A DNA stretch of 64,000 bases from Gemmobacter aquarius (GCF_003060865.1 NZ_CP028918.1:442001-506000); one strand, 5' to 3'. Positions 8,140-17,424 are shown, counted from the first letter of the stretch. Notes: generated by a model not told the origin, from the sequence alone. Numbers and translations are program-made.

Positions 8140-9555
8140 ATGGAACGGATCGATACGGATATCTGCGTGATCGGGGCCGGATCTGGTGGCCTTTCGGTGG
8201 CTGCGGGTGCGGTGCAGATGGGTGCGCGGGTGGTGCTGGTCGAGGGCGACCACATGGGCGGCGATTGCCTGAACACCGGTTGCGTGCCGTCGAAGGCGCT
8301 GATCGCCTGTGCCGGCGTGGCCGAAACGGTGCGGGGAGCCGCGGAATACGGGGTGCGTGCGGGGGCGGCCGAGGTGGACTTTGCCGCCGTGATGGCGCGG
8401 GTGCGGGCGGTGATCGGAACGATTGCCCCCGTCGACAGCCAAGAGCGATTCGAGGGGCTGGGATGCCGCGTGTTGCGCGGCTGGGCGCGGTTTTCGGGGC
8501 CGCGCGAGGTGGTTGTGGGCGAGGTGACGGTGCGGGCGCGGCGTTTCGTGATCGCCACGGGGTCGCGGGCGGTGGTGCCGGACATTCCGGGGCTGGGCAG
8601 CGTGCCCTACATGACGAACGAGACGGTGTTTTCGCAAGGTGCACGTCCGGCGCATCTGCTGGTGCTGGGCGGCGGACCGATCGGGATCGAGATGGCGCAA
8701 GCGCATCGGCGGCTGGGGTCGGAGGTCACGGTGATCGAGGCGGGGCGCTGTCTGGGGCGTGAAGACCCTGCGGCGGCCGAGATAGTGCTGGAGCGGTTGC
8801 GGGCCGAGGGCGTGGCCTTTGCCACGGGCGCGGGGGCGGTGCGGGTGCGCGACGCAGGCCCCGGCGTCGAGGTGGTGCTGGCCGACGGGCGCATTGTGAC
8901 GGGGTCGCATCTGTTGGTGGCGGTGGGGCGCAAACCGGCGCTGGAGCGGCTTGATCTGGTGGCGGGCGGTGTGGAATTCGGCGCGGCGGGGGTGACGGTC
9001 GGGGCGGGGTTGCGGTCAGTGAGCAACCGGCGTGTCTATGTCGTGGGCGATGCGGCGGGGCAGGGGCAGTTCACCCATCTGGCGGCTTACCATGCGGGCA
9101 TCGTGGTGCGGCAGGCGGTGCTTGGCCTGCCCGCGCGGCTGCGCAGCGACCATATCCCGCGGGTGACATTCAGCGAGCCGGAGTTGGCGCAGGTGGGGCC
9201 GATCGAGGAGGAGGCGCGCAAGGCTCATGGCGATGGTTTGCAGGTGTTGCGGGCGGATTTCGCGCATAACGACCGGGCGGTCACGGCGGGGCAGACCGAG
9301 GGCTTTGTCAAGCTGCTGGTCGTGAAGGGGCGGGTGGTCGGGGCCACCATCGTCGGCGCGGGCGCGGGAGAGGTGCTGGCCGCGCTGGCGCTGGCGGTTT
9401 CGGCGCGGATCAAGGTGTCGGCGCTGGCCGGGGTGGTCTTGCCCTATCCGACATTTGCCGAGGCGGTGAAGCGGGCGGCGGGGTCTTATTACACGCCCAC
9501 GCTGTTCGGACCGCGCATCCGGGCTTGGGTGCGGTTCGTGCAGCGTCTGCCCTGA
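8140..9555 (+). CDS. FAD-dependent pyridine nucleotide-disulfide oxidoreductase (mercuric reductase-like)
   Basis: Class I flavin disulfide oxidoreductase of 471 residues. Seen: FAD motif GAGSGG (12-17), the redox-active pair in GGDCLNTGCVPSK (C43, C48), a second nucleotide-binding segment GGGPIGIEMAQAHRRLG, and the C-terminal dimerisation domain. The usual catalytic His of lipoamide dehydrogenase is absent: the position reads LPYPTFAEAV (Tyr in place of His), and no MerA-type C-terminal Cys pair is present. It is therefore not a plain lipoamide dehydrogenase or mercuric reductase. Tight linkage to the TVP38 gene suggests a shared membrane redox role, which is inference. Confidence 0.88.
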   Translation: MERIDTDICVIGAGSGGLSVAAGAVQMGARVVLVEGDHMGGDCLNTGCVPSKALIACAGVAETVRGAAEYGVRAGAAEVDFAAVMARVRAVIGTIAPVDSQERFEGLGCRVLRGWARFSGPREVVVGEVTVRARRFVIATGSRAVVPDIPGLGSVPYMTNETVFSQGARPAHLLVLGGGPIGIEMAQAHRRLGSEVTVIEAGRCLGREDPAAAEIVLERLRAEGVAFATGAGAVRVRDAGPGVEVVLADGRIVTGSHLLVAVGRKPALERLDLVAGGVEFGAAGVTVGAGLRSVSNRRVYVVGDAAGQGQFTHLAAYHAGIVVRQAVLGLPARLRSDHIPRVTFSEPELAQVGPIEEEARKAHGDGLQVLRADFAHNDRAVTAGQTEGFVKLLVVKGRVVGATIVGAGAGEVLAALALAVSARIKVSALAGVVLPYPTFAEAVKRAAGSYYTPTLFGPRIRAWVRFVQRLP

Positions 9556-9578
9556 GGCGGGCGCGCCTGCCGCAGGCC

Positions 9579-9632
9579 GCCGGGGGTTTTGCACCCCCGG
9601 ACCCCCGCAGGATATTTGAAGACAGAAAATGC
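9579..9632 (+). repeat. Family A half-element between oxidoreductase and kinase genes
   Basis: The hairpin CCGGGGGTTTTGCACCCCCGG at 9579-9600 region is followed by CAGGATATTTGAAG and the tail ACAGAAAATG. It lies after the oxidoreductase stop and before a gene on the same strand, so it could end the upstream transcript. Confidence 0.65.
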
Positions 9633-9728
9633 TGCCGGATGCGGCGGGGCGGGACAGGCTTTTGCCTGTTTTTCTATTGTCTCTTTTGCTAAGGCTGCAT
9701 CCTGTGACCGGAGCGGAGTGAGGGACGC

Positions 9729-11168
9729 GTGAAACTGCGCAACCGCGGCTTTCTGAATACGCTGTCGGGGCGGTTTTTGCTGCTGACGATGGCCTTTGTC
9801 ATGCTGGCCGAGGTCTTGATCTTCGTGCCGTCGATTGCGCGGTTCCGGGCGGATTATCTGCTGCTGCGGCTTGAGAAGGCGCAGATCGCGTCGCTTGCCC
9901 TGCTGGCGGCGGATGATGCGACGGTGAGCGCCGATCTGGAAAAGGAGCTGCTCAAGAACGCCGAGGTGTTCAACGTGGTGCTCAGGCGCGACGACGTGCG
10001 GCAGTTGGTGCTTTCGTCGACCATTCCGCAACCGATCAGCGAGACCTTCGATCTGCGGCAGGCAGGGCCGTGGGAATTGATCAAGGGTGCGATGCTGGTT
10101 CTGGCCGACCCGCAGAACCGGGTGATCCGGGTCATCGGCAATCCGGTGCAGGATGCGGGGTTGCTGATCGAGATCACGATGGAGACGGGGCCGCTGCGCC
10201 ATGCGATGGTGGAATACGGGGTGCGTATCCTGTTCCTGTCGGCGCTGATTTCGGCGGTGACGGCGTTTTTGCTGTTTCTGGCGGTGCAACGTCTGCTGGT
10301 CGCCCCGATCCGCCGCGTGGTGCGCCACATGAGCGCCTATGCCGAAGCGCCCGAGGATGCGCGGCGGGTGATTACGCCTTCGGCGGGGGTGGTCGAGTTG
10401 AGGGTTGCCGAAGAGGCGCTTGCGTCGATGCAGACGCAGCTGACGGGCGCGCTGCGGCAGAAGGAGCGGTTGGCGCAGCTGGGCGGGGCGGTGGCCAAGA
10501 TCAGCCACGATCTGCGCAATATCCTGACCACGGCGCAGCTTTTTGCCGACCGGCTGGAGATAAGCGCCGATCCGGCGGTGGCGCGGGCGGCGCCGAAACT
10601 GGTGGGGTCGATCTCGCGCGCCGTCTCCTTGTGCGAATCAACGCTGGCCTTTGGCAAGGCCGAAGAGCTGCCGCCGCAATTGAAACGGCTGCCGTTGCGG
10701 GTGCTGGCCGACGAGGTGCTGGAGGGCGAGGGGCTTGCCGGTGAGCGGCAAGAGGTGGGCGGGCTGGTAACGGCGCTGGTCGATGTGCCCGCCGGTCTGG
10801 TGATCAGGGCCGATGGCGAGCAGCTTTACCGCGTGCTGTCCAATCTGGTGCGCAATGCGCGGCAGGCGATCGAGGCGACGGGTCAGGCCGGAACGATCGA
10901 GATTTCGGGCGGCGAGGACGAGGCCGATTGGTGGATCAAGGTGGGGGATACCGGACCGGGATTGCCGCCCAAGGCGAAAGAGCATCTGTTTTCGGCTTTT
11001 CAGGGCGGGGCGCGTAAGGGTGGCACGGGGCTTGGCCTTGCCATCGCTGCCGAACTGGTGCGGGGACATGGCGGGCGGCTTGACCTTGCACGCAGCGATG
11101 CGGAGGGGTCGGAATTTGTTTTGCGCCTGCCGAAGCGGGTCGGAAACGCGGATGGTGATCAGGCGTGA
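9729..11168 (+). CDS. Orphan membrane sensor histidine kinase
   Basis: Two-component sensor of 479 residues. Layout: helix at about 16-35, a periplasmic sensor region of about 130 residues, a second helix at about 165-187, HAMP-like linker, dimerisation domain with H-box KISHDLRN (H260), then an ATPase domain with N-box LVRNARQA, G1 DTGPGLPP and G2 GTGLGLAI. No response regulator gene is adjacent, so the partner must be encoded elsewhere. The start follows GGAGTGAGGGACGC. The ligand is unknown. It reads toward tRNA-Arg. Confidence 0.93.
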   Translation: MKLRNRGFLNTLSGRFLLLTMAFVMLAEVLIFVPSIARFRADYLLLRLEKAQIASLALLAADDATVSADLEKELLKNAEVFNVVLRRDDVRQLVLSSTIPQPISETFDLRQAGPWELIKGAMLVLADPQNRVIRVIGNPVQDAGLLIEITMETGPLRHAMVEYGVRILFLSALISAVTAFLLFLAVQRLLVAPIRRVVRHMSAYAEAPEDARRVITPSAGVVELRVAEEALASMQTQLTGALRQKERLAQLGGAVAKISHDLRNILTTAQLFADRLEISADPAVARAAPKLVGSISRAVSLCESTLAFGKAEELPPQLKRLPLRVLADEVLEGEGLAGERQEVGGLVTALVDVPAGLVIRADGEQLYRVLSNLVRNARQAIEATGQAGTIEISGGEDEADWWIKVGDTGPGLPPKAKEHLFSAFQGGARKGGTGLGLAIAAELVRGHGGRLDLARSDAEGSEFVLRLPKRVGNADGDQA

Positions 11169-11177
11169 TTTTTGCCC

Positions 11178-11206
11178 TTGCGTCCCCTGCGACCTGAGTC
11201 TAAACG
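11178..11206 (+). promoter_or_regulatory. Predicted promoter of tRNA-Arg
   Basis: TTGCGT, a 17-base spacer, then TAAACG, ending 14 bases before the tRNA. It overlaps the 5' flank just after the kinase stop codon. The distance to the tRNA 5' end is right for a short leader. Prediction only. Confidence 0.5.
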
Positions 11207-11219
11207 CTGCCCTCAAGAT

Positions 11220-11296
11220 GGACCCGTAGCTCAGCTGGATAGAGCATCAGACTACGAATCTGAGGGTCGGGCGTTCGAATCGCTCCGGGTCCACCA
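11220..11296 (+). tRNA. tRNA-Arg (anticodon ACG)
   Basis: A complete 77-base cloverleaf with encoded CCA. Acceptor stem GGACCCG pairs with CGGGTCC (11286-11292), D arm GCTC...GAGC, anticodon stem TCAGA/TCTGA with loop CTACGAA giving ACG at 11254-11256, variable region, and T arm with GTTCGAATC. A34 would be deaminated to inosine by TadA to read CGU, CGC and CGA. No integrase or attachment duplication is seen at its 3' end. Confidence 0.97.
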
Positions 11297-11513
11297 TTTT
11301 ACCTTGAAAACATTTAAGAAAATGTGCGTTGCGGCGTGTTTTGCGGCGGGCCGTATGCTGTGGATCGCTTGCGGGTATCGCTTGCGGGTCCGGGCGCGAG
11401 ACGGTTCGCTGCACGGGATTTGTCGGTCGTCGGGTGATGCGAGGGCGGTCTGGATAGACCCCCCTCGCCTATGTGCTCCTTCGGTGGTCGGTGGTCCGGT
11501 CGGGCCTTGGCGC

Positions 11514-11951
11514 CTACCAGGAGAAATTCGCGCCGACCCGTCCGCCGCTGGTGCCGTGATGGATGCCGGTGCCATAGGCCGCATCGAGGGTGATGCCGTT
11601 GTCGAGACGAATCGCGCCGCTGAGACCTATGGCGGTTTCGCCCTCGAAGGTGCCTACGTTGGCCTTGACGCCGTAGCTTTTGCCGGCGTCGACGGTCGCT
11701 CCGGCCAAGGCTAGGCCGAGTGCGGTTCCTTCGTTTCCTTTGGAAATGAAATCGGCCTCGCCTGTCACCACGCCGTTGTCGGTCGCTTCGCGCGTTTCTC
11801 CGGTGCGCTGGTTCATGCAGACGGAGGTGCCGGGGATGACGGAATATCCCGCGCCGAAGGCCGAGCACACGCGCACGTATTCGACCGGCGCGGCTGCGGC
11901 ACCGTGGGCGAAGGCGAGTGGGATGAGCAAAAATGCGGTTCTTGCGAACAT
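11514..11951 (-). CDS. Small secreted protein with Porin_2-like N-terminal signature
   Basis: A 145-residue protein with a clear signal peptide (MFARTAFLLIPLAFAHGAAA). The mature N-terminus, VEYVRVCSAFGAGYSVIPGTSVCM, carries the two-Cys pattern found at the start of alphaproteobacterial Porin_2 proteins. The rest (about 100 residues) is Gly-rich with alternating hydrophobic residues and ends in a terminal aromatic (GANFSW), as beta-barrel proteins do. It is far too short for a 16-strand porin. It may be a small outer-membrane barrel, or a subunit of one. The start ATG has AGGAAAAGGA upstream. Function unknown. Confidence 0.65.
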   Translation of the reverse strand: MFARTAFLLIPLAFAHGAAAAPVEYVRVCSAFGAGYSVIPGTSVCMNQRTGETREATDNGVVTGEADFISKGNEGTALGLALAGATVDAGKSYGVKANVGTFEGETAIGLSGAIRLDNGITLDAAYGTGIHHGTSGGRVGANFSW

Positions 11952-12177
11952 GAGGAGAGGTCCTTTTCCTATGTTGGATGACTGAATCGAAGCATCGACA
12001 CGAGGGCCTTGCCGACGGCAACTGGCGACGTCAATAGGTGTTAACGGGTCTGGTCCAGAATTGTCACACGCGCAGCGACGGCCGTGTGTTTGCCGGTCTT
12101 TCGAAAAAAACTTGCGGTAGCAGAAACTCTCTGGGAACCATTGGAGGGTGCATAATGCTGCCGCATCAAGGAAGATC

Positions 12178-13248
12178 ATGTTTCCTTACATAAACCTTGT
12201 CCGATTTGCAGCGGCATTCTGGGTTTTGATATTTCACGCACAGCTGCACTTCGGCGATATTGCTGCGCTTGGCGTGGTCGGCCCGATCATAGGTCAGGGC
12301 GTTCTGGCAATGTCGCTCTTCTTCATGCTTTCCGGATTTATCTTGAGTTACAGATATCTGGAATTCACCGAGGTTGGCAGTTGGCGTGCCTTTTACAAGG
12401 CACGATTACGGAAGTTATACCCCGTCTATTTTTTCATGGGCGTGGTCACGATTGCAACGCTGGCTTCGCCGCCAGAGGGTTTGGCACTGGTCGGTGGCTG
12501 GGGATACTATGTCTGGCTGCTGTTCGTGATTTTCCTTTTCGTCTTCTGTCTTCAGGCATGGTTTCCGGTCTATTTCGACGTGTGGAACTTTGGCGGTTCA
12601 TGGTCTTTGTCGGCCGAAGCATTCTTTTATTTGTTGTTCCCCTCGCTTCGTAATGCGTTGGGGGCGGCAGAGGATAGAATTCTCGTCCGGGTCATCTACG
12701 GGGCGCCCGTCGTGGTTCTGGCTTTGTATGCGGTGTTGATCGCATGTCTTGGGAGTGCGGTTTCGCCGCTTGTATTCTACATGCTTCCCATTTTCCGAAT
12801 GCCGGAATTCATCCTCGGGATCGCGGGGTATTGTTATTTTGTGGAAAGAAAAGCCGGGCTTGGCAATTTCAGGATCGTTTGCGTTCTGTGTCTGATTGCA
12901 GGGGTATACTTTGTCTATCGGATCGGTGATCTACCTGGCGGCACGGAGTATGGCGCTTTGTTTGTCGTGCCGTTCCTGTTCTTGATGGTGAAACTGGCGC
13001 GTCCGCATGAGATGCCGAGGACTGCGTCGCTGATCTTCGATTATCTGGGAAGCGTTTCCTATTGTCTCTACATCGTCCAGTTCGGGACGGTTCCGTTGAT
13101 GGTATTGCTGTTTGACGGGTTCAGTGTCGGGACGAAATGGGTTTGCTTCATTGCCGCGAATTCGGTGCTGGCGGTTCTTTTGCATCATCTAGTGGAGCGT
13201 CCGGCAAACCTTGCACTGCATCGAGCGTCTCGCGTGGCCAACGCGTGA
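12178..13248 (+). CDS. Acyltransferase 3 family protein (OafA/YrhL-like)
   Basis: Integral membrane O-acyltransferase of 356 residues that would acetylate or acylate a surface glycan. Seen: the family N-terminus [20 protein letters not shown] with its conserved R and [25 protein letters not shown], and about ten hydrophobic segments. Start at 12178 is set by AAGGA six bases upstream; a GTG 30 bases earlier has a poorly spaced site. Base composition is clearly lower in GC than the neighbours, which suggests lateral acquisition. It stands alone, without glycan-synthesis genes nearby, so the acceptor is unknown. Confidence 0.88.
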   Translation: MFPYINLVRFAAAFWVLIFHAQLHFGDIAALGVVGPIIGQGVLAMSLFFMLSGFILSYRYLEFTEVGSWRAFYKARLRKLYPVYFFMGVVTIATLASPPEGLALVGGWGYYVWLLFVIFLFVFCLQAWFPVYFDVWNFGGSWSLSAEAFFYLLFPSLRNALGAAEDRILVRVIYGAPVVVLALYAVLIACLGSAVSPLVFYMLPIFRMPEFILGIAGYCYFVERKAGLGNFRIVCVLCLIAGVYFVYRIGDLPGGTEYGALFVVPFLFLMVKLARPHEMPRTASLIFDYLGSVSYCLYIVQFGTVPLMVLLFDGFSVGTKWVCFIAANSVLAVLLHHLVERPANLALHRASRVANA

Positions 13249-13297
13249 CGCCGTCTGTCGAAGGTGTGCCGGGGTCTCTGCGTTGGCCTTGGGCGGC

Positions 13298-14815
13298 TTA
13301 ATCTTCGTCTGCGGCGAGTTGCGAGAGGATCTGGCCCCGGCCGCGCAGGCGCAGGATCAGGGGGACGATCAGGGCGAGGGTGGCGACGCCGAGGATGGTG
13401 GCCGAGATCGGGGTCGAGACGAGGGTTGTCCAGTCGCCTTGCGAGATCGCGAGGGCGCGGCGGAGTTGTTGTTCGGCCATCGGGCCGAGGATGAGGCCCA
13501 CGACCACGGGCGCGATGGGGTAGCCGTAGAGGCGCATCAGGAAGCCGAGGATGCCGAAGAGCATGAGCATGCCGAGTTCTACCGGCGAGGGGTTCATGCC
13601 GATGGTGCCGAGCGTGGCAAAGAGCAGGATGCCTGCGTAGAGCCAGTGGCGCGGGATGGTCAGGAGTTTCACCCAGAGGCCGATCAGGGGCAGGTTCAGG
13701 ACGAGCAGCATCAGGTTGGCGATGAGCAGGCTCGCGATCAGCCCCCAGACAAGCTGCGGCGCTGTGACGAACAAAAGCGGGCCGGGTTGCAGGCCGAATT
13801 GCTGGAAGCCCGCCAGCATGATCGCCGCCGTGGCCGAGGTGGGCAGACCAAGCGTGAGAAGCGGTACCAGCGTGCCTGCCGCCGAGGCGTTGTTGGCGGC
13901 TTCGGGTCCGGCGACGCCTTCGATGGCGCCGTGGCCGAATTCCTCGGGGTGTTTGGACAGGCGCTTTTCGGTGGCGTAGGACAGGAGCGTGCCGATTTCG
14001 GCCCCGCCTGCGGGCATGGCGCCGATGGGAAAGCCGATGGCGGTGCCGCGCAGCCACGGTTTCCACGAGCGCGCCCAGTCGGCGCGGGTCATCCAGACCG
14101 AGCCTTTGATCGCCTGAATCGTATCGGCGGCGGCGGGGCCTTGGGAGGCGACGAAGAGCGCCTCGCCTATTGCGAAAAGGGCGACGGCGAGGGTGGTGAC
14201 CTCGACCCCGTCGAGAAGTTCGGGGACGCCGAAGGACAGGCGGGCTTGGCCGGTCAACTGGTCGATGCCGACGAGGGCGAGGGCGAGGCCGATGAAGAGT
14301 GACGTCAGGCCCTTCATGGTGCTGTCGCCGAAGGCTGCGGAAACGGTGACGAAAGCGAGCATCATCAGGGCGAAGTATTCGCGCGGTCCGAAGATGAGGG
14401 CGAGTTTGACCACGTAAGGCGCGAGGAAGGCCAAGGCGAGCGTGGCGATGAGGCCCGCGACGAACGACCCGATGGCGGCGGTGGCGAGGGCCGGGCCGCC
14501 GCGTCCGGCGCGGGCCATCTTGTTGCCTTCGAGCGCCGTGACGATCGAGGCACTTTCGCCCGGCGTGTTCAGCAGGATCGAGGTGGTCGAGCCGCCATAC
14601 ATGCCGCCGTAATATATGCCCGCGAACATGACGAGCGATCCGGCGGGATCAAGCCCGTAGGTGACGGGCAGAAGCAGCGCCACGGTCAGGGCGGGGCCTA
14701 TGCCGGGAAGGACGCCGACCGCGGTGCCGAGGGTCACGCCGATCAGGGCGTAAAGCAGGATCATCGGGTCCATCGCGACCGCAAGACCCTGCAAGAGAAA
14801 ATCGAAGGTGGTCAT
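13298..14815 (-). CDS. tctA: Tripartite tricarboxylate transporter, large permease subunit TctA
   Basis: Large membrane subunit (505 residues, about 12 helices) of a TTT-family secondary transporter that takes up tricarboxylates or related organic acids with a periplasmic binding protein. Family landmarks seen: [32 protein letters not shown] region near residue 30-55 (given here in part), [14 protein letters not shown] and [15 protein letters not shown]. It is the last gene of SBP-tctC-tctB-tctA and begins 3 bases after the tctB stop. The divergent tctDE genes probably control it. Confidence 0.95.
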   Translation of the reverse strand: MTTFDFLLQGLAVAMDPMILLYALIGVTLGTAVGVLPGIGPALTVALLLPVTYGLDPAGSLVMFAGIYYGGMYGGSTTSILLNTPGESASIVTALEGNKMARAGRGGPALATAAIGSFVAGLIATLALAFLAPYVVKLALIFGPREYFALMMLAFVTVSAAFGDSTMKGLTSLFIGLALALVGIDQLTGQARLSFGVPELLDGVEVTTLAVALFAIGEALFVASQGPAAADTIQAIKGSVWMTRADWARSWKPWLRGTAIGFPIGAMPAGGAEIGTLLSYATEKRLSKHPEEFGHGAIEGVAGPEAANNASAAGTLVPLLTLGLPTSATAAIMLAGFQQFGLQPGPLLFVTAPQLVWGLIASLLIANLMLLVLNLPLIGLWVKLLTIPRHWLYAGILLFATLGTIGMNPSPVELGMLMLFGILGFLMRLYGYPIAPVVVGLILGPMAEQQLRRALAISQGDWTTLVSTPISATILGVATLALIVPLILRLRGRGQILSQLAADED

Positions 14816-14818
14816 GGG

Positions 14819-15307
14819 TCAGGCCCCGAAGATGAGGGTTTCGAGGAAGCCGGCCGGCAGGCGCAGGCGCAAAAGCTGGTCGAAGACGCCGTAGATCGCG
14901 AGCGAGAGGCCGATGCCCATGGGGATGGTGAGCGCGAGGTTGCGTTTGCCGAAGCCCGCGGCGGTGAAGGCGAAGAGAAGGCCCGAAGCGATGGAGAACC
15001 CGAGGGGGCGCAGCAGGAGGACTTGCAGCGTCAGGCCCGCGACGACCCAGAGGACGGGGGCGATCTGCGGGCGCATGACTGCGCCGCCCGCGTAGCGGAA
15101 GGCGCTGAAGACATGGGCGGCCGCGAGGGCCATCATGCCGTAGCCGAGAAAGCGCGGCAGGTCGCCCGAGCCGACACCTGCGTAGCCGCCTTTCTCCTCG
15201 ATTCCCGCGCCTTGCACGACGAGCAGGAGGCCGAGGGCGGCGAGAAGGACGGCGATGACGAGCGCCGCCCCGTCGGGGCGGCGTGCAGGTGCGGCGAGGT
15301 GCTTCAT
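14819..15307 (-). CDS. tctB: Tripartite tricarboxylate transporter, small permease subunit TctB
   Basis: Small membrane subunit of the TTT transporter, 162 residues with four predicted helices (ALVIAVLLAALGLLLVVQG first, the last pair around LALTIPMGIGLSLAIYGVF). The family is poorly conserved, so the call leans on size, topology and position. The ATG overlaps the tctC stop by 4 bases (ATGA) and tctA follows after 3 bases, giving a coupled tctCBA unit. Confidence 0.92.
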   Translation of the reverse strand: MKHLAAPARRPDGAALVIAVLLAALGLLLVVQGAGIEEKGGYAGVGSGDLPRFLGYGMMALAAAHVFSAFRYAGGAVMRPQIAPVLWVVAGLTLQVLLLRPLGFSIASGLLFAFTAAGFGKRNLALTIPMGIGLSLAIYGVFDQLLRLRLPAGFLETLIFGA

Positions 15308-16248
15308 TTCACCAGACCGATGTCTTTCAGGATTGCGGTCGTGGTTTCGATTTCCTTGGCCAGTTGCGCGTCGAATTCGGCGCCCGAAAGGTAGGTGTTG
15401 GCCCAGCCCTTGGTTTCGAGCATCGATTTCCAGCCTGCCGAATTGGCCAGCTTGTCGATATCGGCGGTGACGGCGGCTTTTTGTTCGTCGGTCAGGCCGG
15501 GGGCGGCGGCGACCATGCGCCAGTTCTGCACGTTCACGTCATAGCCCGATTCCATCAGCGTCGGCGCATCGGTGCCAGCCCATTTCTCGGCGGTCGAGAC
15601 GGCGAGCATACGCATGGTGCCCGCTTCGACCTGCGGCAGGAATTCGCCCACGCCGGAAATGCCGACGGTGACCTGATTGCCGAGGATGGCGGCCAGAGCC
15701 TCGCCCCCGCCCGAGAAGGCGACGTAGTTGATCTTGGTCGGGTCGACGCCAGCGGCCTTGGCCAGAAGGCCCACGGTGATGTGGTCGACGCCGCCCGCCG
15801 AGCCGCCCGCCCACGAGACCGAGCCGGGGTCGGCCTTCATCTGCTCGACGAGGTCGCCGATGGTCTGGATCGGGCTGGAGGCGGAGACCGCGATGCCGAC
15901 GGCTTCGCCGGTCAGGCGGGCGATGGGGGTGACATCGGCGAGCGAGACGGGGGATGCGTTGGTCAGGATCGCGCCGACCATCACGTAGCCGCCGACGATA
16001 AGCTGGTTCGGGTCACCCGCAGCTGCCTGCGCGAATTGGGCAAGGCCGACGGTGCCGCCCGCGCCGGGGACGTTTTGCACCTGAACGGACGACGAGATGC
16101 CTTCAGCCTGCATCACTTCCTGCATCGAGCGGGCGGTGCTGTCCCAGCCGCCGCCGGGGGCAGCGGGGGCCATGATGGTGTAATCGGCGGCAAAGGACGG
16201 GACGGCGAGGGCTGCGGCAAAAGCCGCGCCGAGAAGCGCGTGTTTCAT
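15304..16248 (-). CDS. tctC: Tripartite tricarboxylate transporter substrate-binding protein TctC
   Basis: Periplasmic solute receptor of 314 residues (Bug/TctC family). A signal peptide (MKHALLGAAFAAALAVPSFAA) precedes the family N-terminus YTIMAPAAPGGGWDSTAR, and NVPGAGGTVGLAQFA and GGSAGGVDH are the ligand-binding loops. Start is set by GGGAGGAG just upstream of the ATG. The substrate is likely a tri- or dicarboxylate but is not readable from sequence. The 5' leader carries a strong hairpin at 16291-16316. Confidence 0.95.
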   Translation of the reverse strand: MKHALLGAAFAAALAVPSFAADYTIMAPAAPGGGWDSTARSMQEVMQAEGISSSVQVQNVPGAGGTVGLAQFAQAAAGDPNQLIVGGYVMVGAILTNASPVSLADVTPIARLTGEAVGIAVSASSPIQTIGDLVEQMKADPGSVSWAGGSAGGVDHITVGLLAKAAGVDPTKINYVAFSGGGEALAAILGNQVTVGISGVGEFLPQVEAGTMRMLAVSTAEKWAGTDAPTLMESGYDVNVQNWRMVAAAPGLTDEQKAAVTADIDKLANSAGWKSMLETKGWANTYLSGAEFDAQLAKEIETTTAILKDIGLVK

Positions 16249-16290
16249 GGTGATTCTCCTCCCAGAGATATGATTTCGTTCCGGTAACGC

Positions 16291-16316
16291 GGAACGGCAC
16301 CCTCCTGTGCCGTTCC
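16291..16316 (-). promoter_or_regulatory. Strong stem-loop in the tctC leader with an AGGAGG loop
   Basis: GGAACGGCAC pairs perfectly with GTGCCGTTCC around a six-base loop that reads AGGAGG on the transcribed strand. It lies 43 bases before the tctC ATG, after the upstream binding-protein gene, with no U-tract. It could stabilise the tctCBA mRNA, partially end the upstream message, or present a decoy ribosome site. Confidence 0.6.
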
Positions 16317-16371
16317 TTGGGGGAATTTCAGCACAGGAACCTGTCATCTGGCTGACATGCGGTTTTGCCGG

Positions 16372-17424
16372 TCAGTCGCGACCCAATGCCTGGCGCCAGA
16401 GCCGGATCAGGCGTTTGCGTTTGGACTGGTCGAGGTAGACCAGAACGCCGGGGCTGACCCCGACGGGGCGCAACTGGTCGCCCAAGGCGGCTTGCATGGC
16501 TTGGCCGGTGTTGGCGCCCGACACCTTTAGGCTGACGGCGGGGAGGCGGAGTTTTTCCGACAGCAGGGTCTGGCCGTCGCGCGACATCAAAAAGTCGAGG
16601 AACGCGGTGCCGAGGTCGGGCGAGGCGGCAGCGCGGGGCACGAGGGCGACGCGGCTGACGACGACGGTGAAATCGCGGAGCAGCACGAAGCCGAGGTCGG
16701 GGTGAAGGCGCGCCTGATCGGCGGCGTAGGAGCCGAGGATGTTGTAGCCGAGCGCGAGGCGCCCATCGGCCACGCGGTCGATGATGTCTTGCGAGGTGGG
16801 AAAGGTCTGCAAGCCCTGCATCTGGCGCAAAAGCGACCAGATGTCGGGGAAATGTTCGGCATCGCGGGCGAGGAAGAGGTAGCCCACGGCGGAACGCTCG
16901 ATGTCATAGGTGCCGATGCGTGCGGGGGGTGCGGCGCGCAGCCATTCCAGCAGGGCGAGGCGCGATTGCGGGGGGCCGTCGGGAAAGTCGGGCTTGTGGT
17001 AGACGAGGACGGCGGGTTCGAAGGTCAGCGCAAAGGCGGTGTCCTGCCAGCTTGCCCAAGCGGGCCATGCGCGGGCATTGGCGGCGCGGACGGGTTGGGC
17101 GTAGCCATCGTTGGCGAGTTTGATTTGCAGGTCCATCGCCGAGGAAAAGGCGAAATCGGCGGTGGGCTGGCCTGCGTCGGTTTCGGCCTTGATGCGGGCT
17201 GCGATTTCGCCGGTCAGCAGGTCTTCGTAGCGGACGGCGGTGTCGGGGTTGGCGGTCTGGAAGGCAGCGATCAGGGGGGCTGCAAGGCGGGTGTCGAGGG
17301 TGGAATAGATCACCAGCTCGCGCCCGTTGTCGCCTGTTGGCGCGGGGTAAAGTGCGACCTCGGCGCTGCCCGTGCGGGGCAGTGCGGCGAGGGTCAGGCA
17401 CAGGGCAACGGCGCGGCGGAACAT
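16372..17424 (-). CDS. Extracellular solute-binding protein (Fe3+/ABC type) next to tctDE
   Basis: Periplasmic binding protein of 350 residues with a signal peptide cut after RTGSA. The core (ELVIYSTLDTRLAAPLIAAF, YEDLLTGEIAARI, SRDGQTLLSEKLRLPAV) is that of the iron/AfuA-like binding-protein family rather than the TctC family. No ABC permease or ATPase is nearby. It lies between tctC and the divergent tctD gene. This placement suggests a periplasmic ligand sensor feeding TctE, or a second receptor; that is inference. The gap to tctC is 123 bases, so co-transcription is possible. Confidence 0.8.
   Translation of the reverse strand: MFRRAVALCLTLAALPRTGSAEVALYPAPTGDNGRELVIYSTLDTRLAAPLIAAFQTANPDTAVRYEDLLTGEIAARIKAETDAGQPTADFAFSSAMDLQIKLANDGYAQPVRAANARAWPAWASWQDTAFALTFEPAVLVYHKPDFPDGPPQSRLALLEWLRAAPPARIGTYDIERSAVGYLFLARDAEHFPDIWSLLRQMQGLQTFPTSQDIIDRVADGRLALGYNILGSYAADQARLHPDLGFVLLRDFTVVVSRVALVPRAAASPDLGTAFLDFLMSRDGQTLLSEKLRLPAVSLKVSGANTGQAMQAALGDQLRPVGVSPGVLVYLDQSKRKRLIRLWRQALGRD

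Noticed and set aside
8140..9555. Mercuric reductase or lipoamide dehydrogenase as exact function
   Set aside because: The MerA C-terminal Cys pair and the catalytic His of lipoamide dehydrogenase are both missing; no mer or 2-oxoacid dehydrogenase genes are nearby.
11220..13248. tRNA-Arg as an integration site for a genomic island
   Set aside because: No integrase gene and no repeat of the tRNA 3' end were seen; only the acyltransferase gene has unusual composition.
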